Shown here piece by piece: positions 34,978 to 42,244 of a DNA stretch of 47,752 nt; within the stretch, counting starts at the first letter, position 1; each line of letters starts with the position of its first letter. The DNA lies in assembly GCA_036262515.1 (NCBI GenBank), contig DATAIT010000032.1:1-47752 (forward strand), given 5' to 3'. This stretch comes from Acidimicrobiales bacterium. GTDB lineage: Bacteria; Actinomycetota; Acidimicrobiia; Acidimicrobiales; GCA-2861595. Both the position numbers and the translations under genes were made by a program. Under the pieces are notes generated by a model. It saw only the letters and a list, made by a program, of their open reading frames with translations. It was not told the DNA's origin and searched no databases.

Positions 34978-37376
34978 CCCGCCACCCCGTCTCTCGAGGA
35001 CATAGCTCGCCGAATCGGCGAGCTATTTCCTCGGGAACGGCCGCGGGGGACGTGGAGGATGGGCCCGATGGGCAGGAGGGGGCGGGGGGCGCCTGGTGCC
35101 TTGGACCACTGCTCGACGTGCCAGCCCCGCTTGCGGGCGATGGTGGCCAGCTTGGCCTCGGGGTTCACGGCGACCGGGTGTCCCACCGCCTCGAGCATGG
35201 GCAGGTCCGATGCCGAGTCGGCGTAGGCGACCGACTCCGTCAGCGAGAGCCCCTCGGCCTCGGCGTAGCGGGCCATGACCAGGGCCCGGGCCTCGCCGGT
35301 GGGCGGACCGGCCAGGAGCTCGCCGGTGAGCCGGCCGTCGGCGTCGGTGCCGAGCTTGGCGCAGACGATGTCGTCGAACAGGGGGCGGAGGGGCTCGATG
35401 GCGAAGTCGAGGGCGCCGGTGATGAGCAGGGTGCGGTGGCCCAGGGCCCGGTGCTCGCGCACCCGGCGGATCCCGGCGGGAAAGGCCTTGCGCAGGATGA
35501 GGTCGGAGAACATGTGCCAGGTGTCGGCGTCGACCTGCCGGCGGGACGCGCCCTCGTAGCGGCGGTAGAAATGGCGCAGGAAATCGCCCCGGTCGCGCCG
35601 GTCGAGGGCCAGCAGGGTGGGCGCCTCCTTCAGCGTGCGCAGCACGAAGCGCATCCGCTCGTCGGCCGGGAGGTGACGGGTGGCGAGCCACGAGTAGCTC
35701 TCCACGACGTTGGAGGCGATGAGCGTGTTCTCCAGGTCGAAGGCGGCGATGTGGCGGTCGGGGGAGAGCACCGCCTTGCGGCCGCGGTCCTGGCGGGACG
35801 CCGTCTTGCGCTTGCCCGGCGTGGTGCGCACCCTCGCCTGGGCGACGATGGACGGCAGGTGGACCTGCTGCACGAAGTAGGCCCAGTCGATGACGATGGG
35901 GTCGAACCCGAAGGTGGCCTTGTCGGCGTCGTCGAGCGACTCGAACAGGGCCAGCAGGCGCTCGATCTTGAACACCGCCTCGGTCTCGGCGTAGGCCCCG
36001 TACAGCTCCACGTACCCGAGGGCCCGCTCGGCCAGGGTGCGCTTCTCCTCCAGCCGCGACGACAGCTCGGCCTTCTTCCCCCGGATCGGCAGGGTGGTGA
36101 TGGCCTTCTCGACGGCCGACAGCGCCTTGGTGGCGTGCTGGAGCTGGCGCTGGACCTTGCCCCGCCCGGGGAACGACCATTCCGGCACCACGATGGGCTG
36201 GCCGTCGGCGTCGTAGAGCGGGTGCTCCTCGAACCACGTCTGCACCAGCCGGACCAGGCGCCGGTAGCGCAGCGGGTTGCGCTGGCCCGAGGCGACCTGC
36301 ACGACGTCGGGCCCCTCCGGCTCCGGGCCCCGGGCGGCCACGGCGATGATGGCGGCCACCACCATGTCGACCGGGATCACGTCGACCACGCCCTCGGGGA
36401 TGCCAGGGAACTGCTTGAGCAGTCCCCGCCCGTAGCTGATGATCACGGGCTCCGCCATGCGGAAGCCCCGGATCCAGCCGGCGTGCGGTTCGGCGAGGGC
36501 CGACTCGATGATCGACGGGCGCACGATGGACACCGGGAGGTCCCCCCGGTTGGCGAGGAGGGCCCGTTCCCCGAGGGCCTTGGTGTAGGCGTAGGCGTCG
36601 GGCCAACCGAGCGAGTGGGCGCGGGACTTGCCCGCCTGCACCATGCGCTCACGCACCCACTCCACCCGTAGCTTCTCGAGCTTGTCCGCCAGGAGCGGGG
36701 CGCCGGCCGCGCCGAGCTCGGAGCGGGCCGCCTTGGAGAAGGCGGTCAGGCGCTCGGGCCGGCGGCTCTCGGCGTCGGCGTCGGCGCGGGCTTGGCGGGC
36801 GGCCGCCGCCTCGGCCTCCCAGTCGAGATCGATGGCGAAGGGCGTGTCGGCCAGCAGCGCCTCAGGGGACTCGCCCCGGCGCGTGCCGGCCACGTAGGCG
36901 GTGGACACGGCGACGAGATGGGGGACCGCAGCACCCTGCGGACGGTCGCCGGCGAGGACGCGGGCCACCCGGCTCCCGCCCAGCAGGTTGACCTCGACGG
37001 CGGCGTCGAGAGGCGAGTCGAAGCTCACCGAGGCGGCCGAGTGCACGACGATGTCGCAGGAGCGGAACAGGCGACGGTCCTCGTCGTTCAGGCCGAGGCC
37101 GTCGACCGACACGTCGCCCGCCACCGTCTTCAGGCGCCGGTCCGTCTCGGCGTCGAAGGCGTCGCTCCACTCGGCCCGGAGGCGGTCGAAGCAGTCGTTG
37201 CGCAGGATCTCCCGCTTCACCCGCTGGGAGGCGGGCGTGCGCTTGCCCGCCCGTACCACCACCACCACCTCGCAGCCGGGGACGCAGCGCAGCAGGCGCT
37301 CGACCAGGGCGGTACCCAGGAAGCCGGTGGCCCCGGTGATGCCGATGCGCTTGCCCTCCAGGGCGGTGGTGATCAT
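34974..37376 (-). CDS. Fatty acyl-CoA reductase (SDR) fused to HAD-like domain
   Basis: 800 residues. The N-terminal 400 form an extended SDR of the fatty acyl-CoA reductase type: the GITGATGFLGTALVERLL nucleotide fold (G15, G18, G21), a VVHSAASVSFD loop, VAVSTAYVAG, and the Y262-x3-K266 pair. It should reduce acyl-CoA or acyl-ACP with NADPH. The C-terminal part (about 540-785) is a HAD-IB-like fold: DLENT with Asp547 but Glu549 in place of the second Asp, LLITGALDF, and YADSASDLPML. The last residues (RSRGNSSPIRRAMSSRDG) come from a 39-bp repeat in frame. It is the first gene of the operon, divergent from a TetR gene with two operators between. Confidence 0.88.
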   Translation of the reverse strand: MITTALEGKRIGITGATGFLGTALVERLLRCVPGCEVVVVVRAGKRTPASQRVKREILRNDCFDRLRAEWSDAFDAETDRRLKTVAGDVSVDGLGLNDEDRRLFRSCDIVVHSAASVSFDSPLDAAVEVNLLGGSRVARVLAGDRPQGAAVPHLVAVSTAYVAGTRRGESPEALLADTPFAIDLDWEAEAAAARQARADADAESRRPERLTAFSKAARSELGAAGAPLLADKLEKLRVEWVRERMVQAGKSRAHSLGWPDAYAYTKALGERALLANRGDLPVSIVRPSIIESALAEPHAGWIRGFRMAEPVIISYGRGLLKQFPGIPEGVVDVIPVDMVVAAIIAVAARGPEPEGPDVVQVASGQRNPLRYRRLVRLVQTWFEEHPLYDADGQPIVVPEWSFPGRGKVQRQLQHATKALSAVEKAITTLPIRGKKAELSSRLEEKRTLAERALGYVELYGAYAETEAVFKIERLLALFESLDDADKATFGFDPIVIDWAYFVQQVHLPSIVAQARVRTTPGKRKTASRQDRGRKAVLSPDRHIAAFDLENTLIASNVVESYSWLATRHLPADERMRFVLRTLKEAPTLLALDRRDRGDFLRHFYRRYEGASRRQVDADTWHMFSDLILRKAFPAGIRRVREHRALGHRTLLITGALDFAIEPLRPLFDDIVCAKLGTDADGRLTGELLAGPPTGEARALVMARYAEAEGLSLTESVAYADSASDLPMLEAVGHPVAVNPEAKLATIARKRGWHVEQWSKAPGAPRPLLPIGPILHVPRGRSRGNSSPIRRAMSSRDGVAG
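34995..35033 (+). repeat. 39-bp dispersed hairpin repeat, copy 3 (inside a coding end)
   Basis: 18-bp arms (5' arm CGAGGACATAGCTCGCCG) flank the loop AAT, with one mismatch. GGGAAC follows the 3' arm. This copy lies within the last codons of the reductase-HAD gene, just before the dehydrogenase start. Confidence 0.85.
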
Positions 37377-37388
37377 CGGGACCCATGT

Positions 37389-37426
37389 CTACCATTTGGT
37401 AGAGGGAATCGTCTACCATCTGGTAG
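37389..37426. promoter_or_regulatory. Two TetR operators between the reductase and tetR genes
   Basis: Two perfect 14-bp palindromes, CTACCATTTGGTAG (37389-37402) and CTACCATCTGGTAG (37413-37426), have centres 24 bp apart. The second ends at the base before the tetR ATG and contains its -10 box TACCAT (37414-37419). The first lies 13 bp from the reductase start. Binding would block both promoters. Confidence 0.85.
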
Positions 37427-38074
37427 ATGGCCGTGGCCTCGACCACCGCTGAGCGGGCGACGACGGGTGAGCGGGTGCTCCTGGCGGCGGTAGAGTCGTT
37501 CGGCACGAGGGGCTACGAGGCCACCTCGCTCGACGCCCTGGCCAAGGGCCTCGGCCTGCGGAAGCAGACCATCCTGTACTGGTTCCCGTCCAAGGACGCG
37601 CTGCTGGAGGCGGTGGTCGACCGCACGGCGTCGGAGCTGGCGGCGGTCCTCGAGCGGGCCCTGTCGGGCGCCGGCCAGGGGTGGGACCGGGTGGAGGCCA
37701 TCGTGAAGTCGGTGTTCCGGGTGTCGGTGCGGCGCCCGGAGCTGCTCGGCGTGGTGCGGGAGGCGAGTCGCCTGGGCCCTCCGGCCGCGACCCGCCTGCT
37801 CACCGCCATCGAGCCGCTGATGGCGAGGGCCACGGGGTTCCTCGCCGACGAGATGGCGGCCGGGCACATGCGGGCCCAGGACCCCCGCATGGTGCTGCTG
37901 GCCGCCTATTCCGCCGTCGTCGGCATGGCCACCGAGGTGGAGGTGTTGCGGGCCCTCGGGTTCGAACCGACCGCCCGCGACCTCGTCCGGCGCCGCGATC
38001 AGCTCCTCCAGTTCCTCCGCTCCGCCCTCGGCGTGCGAGCGGAGGGGGGGGATCAGCCCGCTACGGGAGGATGA
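37427..38074 (+). CDS. TetR-family repressor
   Basis: 215 residues. The N-terminal helix-turn-helix (about 13-60) reads RVLLAAVESFGTRGYEATSL, DALAKGLGLRKQTILYWFPS, KDALLEAVV, the canonical TetR pattern. The rest is a helical ligand and dimer domain without a specific signature. The message is leaderless, because the -10 box lies inside the operator that touches the ATG. It is divergent from the acyl reductase operon and almost surely controls that operon and itself; an acyl-CoA or fatty alcohol ligand is a guess. Its stop overlaps the convergent anti-sigma gene by 14 bp. Confidence 0.93.
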   Translation: MAVASTTAERATTGERVLLAAVESFGTRGYEATSLDALAKGLGLRKQTILYWFPSKDALLEAVVDRTASELAAVLERALSGAGQGWDRVEAIVKSVFRVSVRRPELLGVVREASRLGPPAATRLLTAIEPLMARATGFLADEMAAGHMRAQDPRMVLLAAYSAVVGMATEVEVLRALGFEPTARDLVRRRDQLLQFLRSALGVRAEGGDQPATGG

Positions 38075-39467
38075 GCCAGGTCCCGAGGAACGCGGCCACG
38101 AGCGTGGTGACGTGGCTGGTGAGGCCCGACAGGTCGATGAGGTCGGTGCGCCACGTCCCCGCCTTCACCGTTTCGAGCGACACCGACCCCTGGCGCCGGG
38201 CCACGTCGATGGCCAGCTCCGTGGCCGCGTAGGACACCAGGGCCCGGTAGGACAGCGACGAGGTCGTCGAGCGGAAGCGGGCGGCGCCGGGAAGGGCCGA
38301 CGTCGGCCACGGGAGCCCGAGCACCGTGCGGGCTCCGACTGCCTCCGGCATGGCCTGGAGGCCGGCATAGGCGGCGGACGGGGCCAGGACGGTGCCGAAC
38401 GCCGGGTGCCAGAGACTGCCGAAGGCGGCTCGCATGCACTTGGCGGCCAGGACCGGGCTGCCGGCCACGGCCATCGCCACCGCCCCGGAACGGGCCAGCG
38501 ACGTGATCTCCGGCATGCACGTCCCCGACTCGTCGGCCGTCACCAGGGTGGTGGGCACCTTGGAGGCCAGCCCCCCGGCCAGCGCCGAGTCGGGGCCCGA
38601 TCCCACGATCACGCCCACGGTGCCGTTGAGGCCCTGGCGGCGGAGCAGGCCGCCCAGCTGGATCCCGGCCGCACGGGCCGGCGACTCGGCAGGGATCACG
38701 TTGCCGCCCGAGATGGCGGGGTCGGCGGGGAACAGCCAGGGGACACCCTGGGGTGCGTCGACGCCGAAGCCGCCGACCAGGACGCTGGCCCGCTTGGCCA
38801 GTGCGGCCACGGCGGCCGGGTCCTCGGCCGGCGCGACCTCCAGCTCCACCGGGAGGCCGGCGACGCCGCCGGAGGCGTTGGCGGCGGCGACCCGCTGGCG
38901 GACGATGTTGGTGATCTCGACACCCTCGGCCGCCATCGCCCCGCGTGCGGGGACCACGAGCCCCAGGCGGAGCGGCCCGGGCGCCGGGCTGACCAGCCCC
39001 GCGTCGGGCGAGGGGCCGACGCGGGAGGTCGTGGGCGGCGCCGGTGGGGTGGCCGAGGCCTCTGGCGCCGCCGCCACCGGCACCTCGTCGCGTTGCACGA
39101 CGATGTCCGACGAGGTGGACGACACCGCGTCGGTCGCCGCCGCGGCGGTGGACGTGGTGGTACGCGACGCCGAGGCTGTGAGCTGGTTGGGCACGTCGGC
39201 CCGATCGGCCACCACGAAGAAGGCGGTGAGAAGGGCGGCGACGACGACGGCCGGCCGCTTGCCCCGCCGCGGCGGCGCGTCGCCGGCCACGTGGTCGGCA
39301 CCCATGGCCACGAACGGCTGAGCACGAAGCCACGAACGCAGCCTGGAGAGCTCGGACACGTGGCGCTGGCAGCGGCCGCAGCGCAGCACGTGGGCGCCGA
39401 CGCGATCCTGCCCCTCGCCGTCGAACCACGCCCCCAACGCCAGTTCGCCTGGGTGGGCGCGGAACAT
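38061..39467 (-). CDS. Zinc-finger anti-sigma factor fused to a periplasmic-binding-protein-like sensor domain
   Basis: 468 residues from ATG 39467 (GTG 39470 also possible). The cytosolic N-terminus has the anti-sigma zinc motif H26-x3-C30-x2-C33 (HVLRCGRC). A single membrane helix (about 72-87) and a Ser/Thr/Pro linker lead to an outer domain of about 280 residues. That domain starts PLRLGLVVPARGAMAAEGVE and continues IVRQRVAAANASGGVAGLPV, the pattern of leucine-type (Peripla_BP_6) binding proteins; GNVIPAESPARAAGIQLGGL and TVGVIVGSGPDSALAGGLA fit its second lobe. It should bind the ECF sigma made by the overlapping upstream gene (TGATG junction) and release it upon ligand binding outside. 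The ligand is unknown. Confidence 0.82.
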   Translation of the reverse strand: MFRAHPGELALGAWFDGEGQDRVGAHVLRCGRCQRHVSELSRLRSWLRAQPFVAMGADHVAGDAPPRRGKRPAVVVAALLTAFFVVADRADVPNQLTASASRTTTSTAAAATDAVSSTSSDIVVQRDEVPVAAAPEASATPPAPPTTSRVGPSPDAGLVSPAPGPLRLGLVVPARGAMAAEGVEITNIVRQRVAAANASGGVAGLPVELEVAPAEDPAAVAALAKRASVLVGGFGVDAPQGVPWLFPADPAISGGNVIPAESPARAAGIQLGGLLRRQGLNGTVGVIVGSGPDSALAGGLASKVPTTLVTADESGTCMPEITSLARSGAVAMAVAGSPVLAAKCMRAAFGSLWHPAFGTVLAPSAAYAGLQAMPEAVGARTVLGLPWPTSALPGAARFRSTTSSLSYRALVSYAATELAIDVARRQGSVSLETVKAGTWRTDLIDLSGLTSHVTTLVAAFLGTWLILP

Positions 39468-39949
39468 CACGTCAGACGCCTCGATGCGAGCAGCCGGCTG
39501 GCCTTGCGGCGGGCGGTGTGCAGGCGCGACATCACTGTCCCCTGCGGGACATGCTGGACCTCGGCGATCTCGGCGTAGGAGAGGTCCATGACCTCACGCA
39601 GCCAGAGGGCCTCGCGAAGAGGCGGCGACAGGCGCTGGAGCAGGACCCAGGCCGCGGCCATCTCCAGAGCGGCGACGACGACCTCGTCGGGCGGGGGGAC
39701 GGGTGACGCGTCGTCGTCGGTGAGGACGGCGACAGGCCGGTTGGACCGCATGCGCTCGAAGCAGCAGTTGCGCACGATGGCCAGCAGCCACGTGTCGAGC
39801 TTGGCGGGATCGGCGGAACCCCAGGCGCGCCACGCCTTGAACCAGGCCTCTTGGCAGACGTCCTCTGCGGAGTCGGCACCAAGGATCGCGCGCGCATAGT
39901 GGAGGGCATGCTTGGCCTTCGATCGGTGGAAGTCCTCGAACGAGGTCAT
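39467..39949 (-). CDS. ECF sigma factor
   Basis: 160 residues. Region 2 is HYARAILGADSAEDVCQEAW, FKAWRAWG, WLLAIVRNCCFERMRS; region 4 is LSPPLREALWLREVMDLSYA, EIAEVQHVPQGTVMSRLHTARR. The ATG at 39949 has AAAGG 5 nt upstream. The stop overlaps the start of the anti-sigma gene, so the pair is made in a fixed ratio. A candidate ECF-type promoter lies about 20-45 nt upstream, suggesting autoregulation. Confidence 0.93.
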   Translation of the reverse strand: MTSFEDFHRSKAKHALHYARAILGADSAEDVCQEAWFKAWRAWGSADPAKLDTWLLAIVRNCCFERMRSNRPVAVLTDDDASPVPPPDEVVVAALEMAAAWVLLQRLSPPLREALWLREVMDLSYAEIAEVQHVPQGTVMSRLHTARRKASRLLASRRLT

Positions 39950-39968
39950 TCGGCCTTTGCCATGGAGA

Positions 39969-39993
39969 GACGCGTACGAACCCCGGAATATTC
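39969..39993 (-). promoter_or_regulatory. Candidate ECF-type promoter of the sigma operon
   Basis: On the minus strand GAATA (39989-39993) and CGTC (39969-39972) are 16 bp apart, close to the general ECF pattern GGAAT-N16/17-CGTC. It would place the transcript start about 12-15 nt before the sigma ATG. Confidence 0.4.
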
Positions 39994-40088
39994 GACTCTT
40001 CTGGCCGTCTGACCTGCGGGCGCCGTCACGAAGAGGACGATCTGGGCGAGCCGGTCGGGACGGAGCCCTCCTGGCGGGGCCATCCGGC

Positions 40089-40580
40089 TCACCGGGGCCG
40101 CTGCGGCGGCGTGTACCGCTTGCTCGGGGAGGGCGGCCTCCGTGCCTCCGGGTCGTCGGGAGCCGTCGGACCTTCGCGGTCGTCGGTCGACCTCGACCCG
40201 CGACGGCGGCGGGGGCGGGCCTGCACCGGGGCGGGGCGGCGGACGATCTCCCCGTTCTCGTCGAGCTCGGGCTCGGGGAGTGGCGCCAGCCGGCGCGACT
40301 TGAGGCTCAGCCAGGCCGCCAGCATCAGGTAGGGCAGGCCGACCACCCAGGCCATCCCCCACGGCCCGAAGGCGAGGAGGATGCAGGCCAGCCCGGTGAA
40401 GAGACGGTGACGGCGCTTGGCCGCGACGGCCAGGAGGAGGGCCATGAAGATGCCGATGCCCGAGAGCGCCACGGCCGCCCCCTCGTCGAACCGGGGCGCC
40501 CAGAGGGCGACCGAGACGAAGGCGGCCACGCCGACGCCGATGTAGGCGTAGCGCTGCTCACGATCGTCGAGGCGCCTCAC
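40089..40580 (-). CDS. Small conserved membrane protein of unknown function
   Basis: 163 residues from GTG 40580. It has three or four hydrophobic segments: YAYIGVGVAAFVSVALW, AAVALSGIGIFMALLLAVAA, and TGLACILLAFGPWGMAWVVG followed by LPYLMLAAWLSL. A basic, Pro/Arg/Ser-rich cytosolic tail of about 60 residues with PEPELDENGEIVRRPAPVQ follows. I do not recognise a named family. It begins 4 bp after the stop of the 85-residue protein, so the two form a small operon. Confidence 0.75.
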   Translation of the reverse strand: MRRLDDREQRYAYIGVGVAAFVSVALWAPRFDEGAAVALSGIGIFMALLLAVAAKRRHRLFTGLACILLAFGPWGMAWVVGLPYLMLAAWLSLKSRRLAPLPEPELDENGEIVRRPAPVQARPRRRRGSRSTDDREGPTAPDDPEARRPPSPSKRYTPPQRPR

Positions 40581-40584
40581 CCGA

Positions 40585-40842
40585 TCAGGCTCGCCGGGCG
40601 CGCAGGAGCCACGGGCGCACCACGACCCACGTCTCGTCGGGCCCGCGTGGGTCGAAGTGCAGGTCGAGGGGGTCGTCGGGGTCGTGGGGATCGCCCGAGG
40701 CGTCGGCCACGACCGCCTCGCCGCCACCCCGTTCGTCCACTGCGTGGCGCAGCCCGAGGGCGACGGCCGTCAGCACCACGCCCGACGCCGTCCGTCGGCG
40801 CCAGGGGCCGAGACAGGGATGGGGGAGGCGGCCCTCTGGCAC
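40585..40842 (-). CDS. Small hypothetical protein (85 residues)
   Basis: GTG 40842 is preceded 6 nt upstream by a -10 box, which fixes the start; the frame is open further but without signal. The middle has a weak hydrophobic stretch (GVVLTAVALGLRHAVD), then an acidic Asp/Pro region (DASGDPHDPDDPLDLHFD) and the closing PDETWVVVRPWLLRARR. No domain is recognised. The tight junction with the membrane protein at 40089-40580 suggests they work together. Confidence 0.65.
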   Translation of the reverse strand: MPEGRLPHPCLGPWRRRTASGVVLTAVALGLRHAVDERGGGEAVVADASGDPHDPDDPLDLHFDPRGPDETWVVVRPWLLRARRA

Positions 40843-40848
40843 GGAGCG

Positions 40849-40854
40849 AGGGTA
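40849..40854 (-). promoter_or_regulatory. -10 box of the 85-residue protein operon (leaderless)
   Basis: TACCCT on the minus strand lies 6 nt before the GTG at 40842. Confidence 0.55.
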
Positions 40855-40922
40855 CCCCGGCGTCTTCTCCGAGCGGTGCCCCCACGCGCCGGGCACCGCA
40901 CCCGGTGCGCGAGGCTGCGACC

Positions 40923-41966
40923 GTGGATGACCACGGGTACGTCTACGACCTGCTGCGCAAGTGGGGGATGGGCGACTTCGGAGCGAGCACGTGGGAGTTC
41001 CTGCTCGTCCGTCCCCTCAAGATCGCCCTGTTGGTGGTCATCGGCATCGTGGTGGCCCGCATCGGCGCACGGGCCGTCCGCCGGTTCGTACGTACCCTCG
41101 GCACGCGCGCTCCCGTGCACCCCGGGTCGGTGCGCTCCGAGCAACGGATCTCGACGGTCGGCAAGGTCCTCGGCGGGATGGTACGGGCCGTCGTGTGGAT
41201 CATCGTGCTGCTCGTCGTGCTCGGCGAGGTCGGCGTCGACCTGGCGCCCCTGCTCGCCGGGGCCGGCATCGCCGGGATCGCCATCGGCTTCGGCGCCCAG
41301 AGCCTGGTGAAGGACTTCCTCTCCGGGTTCTTCATCCTGCTGGAGGACCAGTACGGCGTGGGTGACGTGATCAACCTGGGCGACGCCACGGGGACGGTGG
41401 AGGACATCTCGCTGCGGGTGACCCGCCTCCGCGCCACCGACGGGACGGTGTGGTTCGTGCCCAACGGCGAGATCAAGCGGGTGGGCAACACCTCGATGGA
41501 GTGGTCGAGGGCGCTGATCGACGTGCAGGTGGCGTACGACTCGGACCTGGCGGCGGTCACGTCCGCCATCGCCGAGGTGGCCGGCACCTTCGCCGACGAC
41601 GCCACCTGGCACGAGGCCGTGCTGGAGCCGCCCGAGGTGTGGGGCGTGCAGGCCATGGGCCCCGACGGGCTCACCATCCGCCTGGTGGTGAAGACGGCCC
41701 CCCGTCAGCAGTACGCCGTCGCCCGCGAGCTGCGGGGCCGGATCACCGACCGGCTCCGGCGCGACGGGGTCCGCGGGCCGGGGCAGACGCTGCAGACGGT
41801 GCTGGTGACGGCGGGGGCGCTCGACTCGGGAACGCCGCCTGTGGCGCCGTCGGACGTCCCTGGCGGGAGCGAGGGCGCAGGGGGTACCGGGTCGGCTCCT
41901 GGCGGGGGCTCCGGTGCAGCAACGGGCCCGGCGGGCCCGGCGGGCCCTGCTTCCGCGGAAGGCTGA
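40923..41966 (+). CDS. MscS-family mechanosensitive channel
   Basis: 347 residues from GTG 40923; the frame is open far upstream, but that part overlaps the opposite-strand genes, and a GTG at 40905 is an alternative. Helices lie at about 28-50, 85-105 and 108-130. The pore helix and its exit are LAGAGIAGIAIGFGAQSLVK, DFLSGFFILLEDQYGVGDVI, followed by the beta domain GTVEDISLRVTRLRATDGTV and the VPNGEIKRVGNTS strand. It would open under membrane tension to release solutes in osmotic downshock. A Gly/Ala/Ser/Pro-rich tail of about 45 residues ends the protein. A strong hairpin follows. Confidence 0.92.
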   Translation: MDDHGYVYDLLRKWGMGDFGASTWEFLLVRPLKIALLVVIGIVVARIGARAVRRFVRTLGTRAPVHPGSVRSEQRISTVGKVLGGMVRAVVWIIVLLVVLGEVGVDLAPLLAGAGIAGIAIGFGAQSLVKDFLSGFFILLEDQYGVGDVINLGDATGTVEDISLRVTRLRATDGTVWFVPNGEIKRVGNTSMEWSRALIDVQVAYDSDLAAVTSAIAEVAGTFADDATWHEAVLEPPEVWGVQAMGPDGLTIRLVVKTAPRQQYAVARELRGRITDRLRRDGVRGPGQTLQTVLVTAGALDSGTPPVAPSDVPGGSEGAGGTGSAPGGGSGAATGPAGPAGPASAEG

Positions 41967-41983
41967 CGCGACCCAGCCCGGAC

Positions 41984-42021
41984 GCGGGAAGGCCGCCCCG
42001 GAGGGCGGCCCCCTGTCCCGC
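41984..42021. terminator. Bidirectional hairpin between mscS-like and csbD-like genes
   Basis: The inner 8-bp stem GGCCGCCC / GGGCGGCC (41991-42010) closes a 4-nt loop, and GCGGGA / TCCCGC extend it outward. On the minus strand the loop is again TCCG closed by C-G, so it matches the tetraloop of the hairpins at 97 and 1610 in the direction of the csbD-like gene. Confidence 0.7.
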
Positions 42022-42032
42022 TGTGACCGGCG

Positions 42033-42200
42033 TCAGTGGCGGTCGAGGACGTCCTTCACCTTGTCGGCGGCATCGCCGACCTTCTCCTTGACGGTGCCCG
42101 TGGCCTGGTCGACCTTGCCCTCACGCTTCAGATCGTCGTCATCGGTGAGGTCACCGGCCGCTTCCTTGGCCCTGCCCTTCAGATCATCGAAGTTCGCCAT
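42033..42200 (-). CDS. CsbD-family small stress protein
   Basis: 55 residues, almost entirely helical and charged: MANFDDLKGRAKEAAGDLTD, then REGKVDQATGTVKEKVGDAA and DKVKDVLDRH. This is the standard CsbD length and pattern. The family is induced by general stress in many bacteria, with unclear molecular role. It follows the glycosyltransferase gene on the same strand by 44 bp and ends at a strong terminator. Confidence 0.9.
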   Translation of the reverse strand: MANFDDLKGRAKEAAGDLTDDDDLKREGKVDQATGTVKEKVGDAADKVKDVLDRH

Positions 42201-42244
42201 GCTCTCTACGTACCGCGTGGGCCGGACCTCGAAACGAGTCGAAC

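Noticed and set aside
26475..35033. 39-bp hairpins as TetR operators or ordinary terminators
   Set aside because: They share no core with the CTACCA palindromes, occur in both orientations, one lies inside a coding end, and all have identical size; a repeat family explains them better.
39912..40922. N-terminal extension of the MscS-like frame upstream of 40923
   Set aside because: It covers two opposite-strand genes, is Arg/Gly-rich without motifs, and MscS homologues of this type begin near the chosen GTG.
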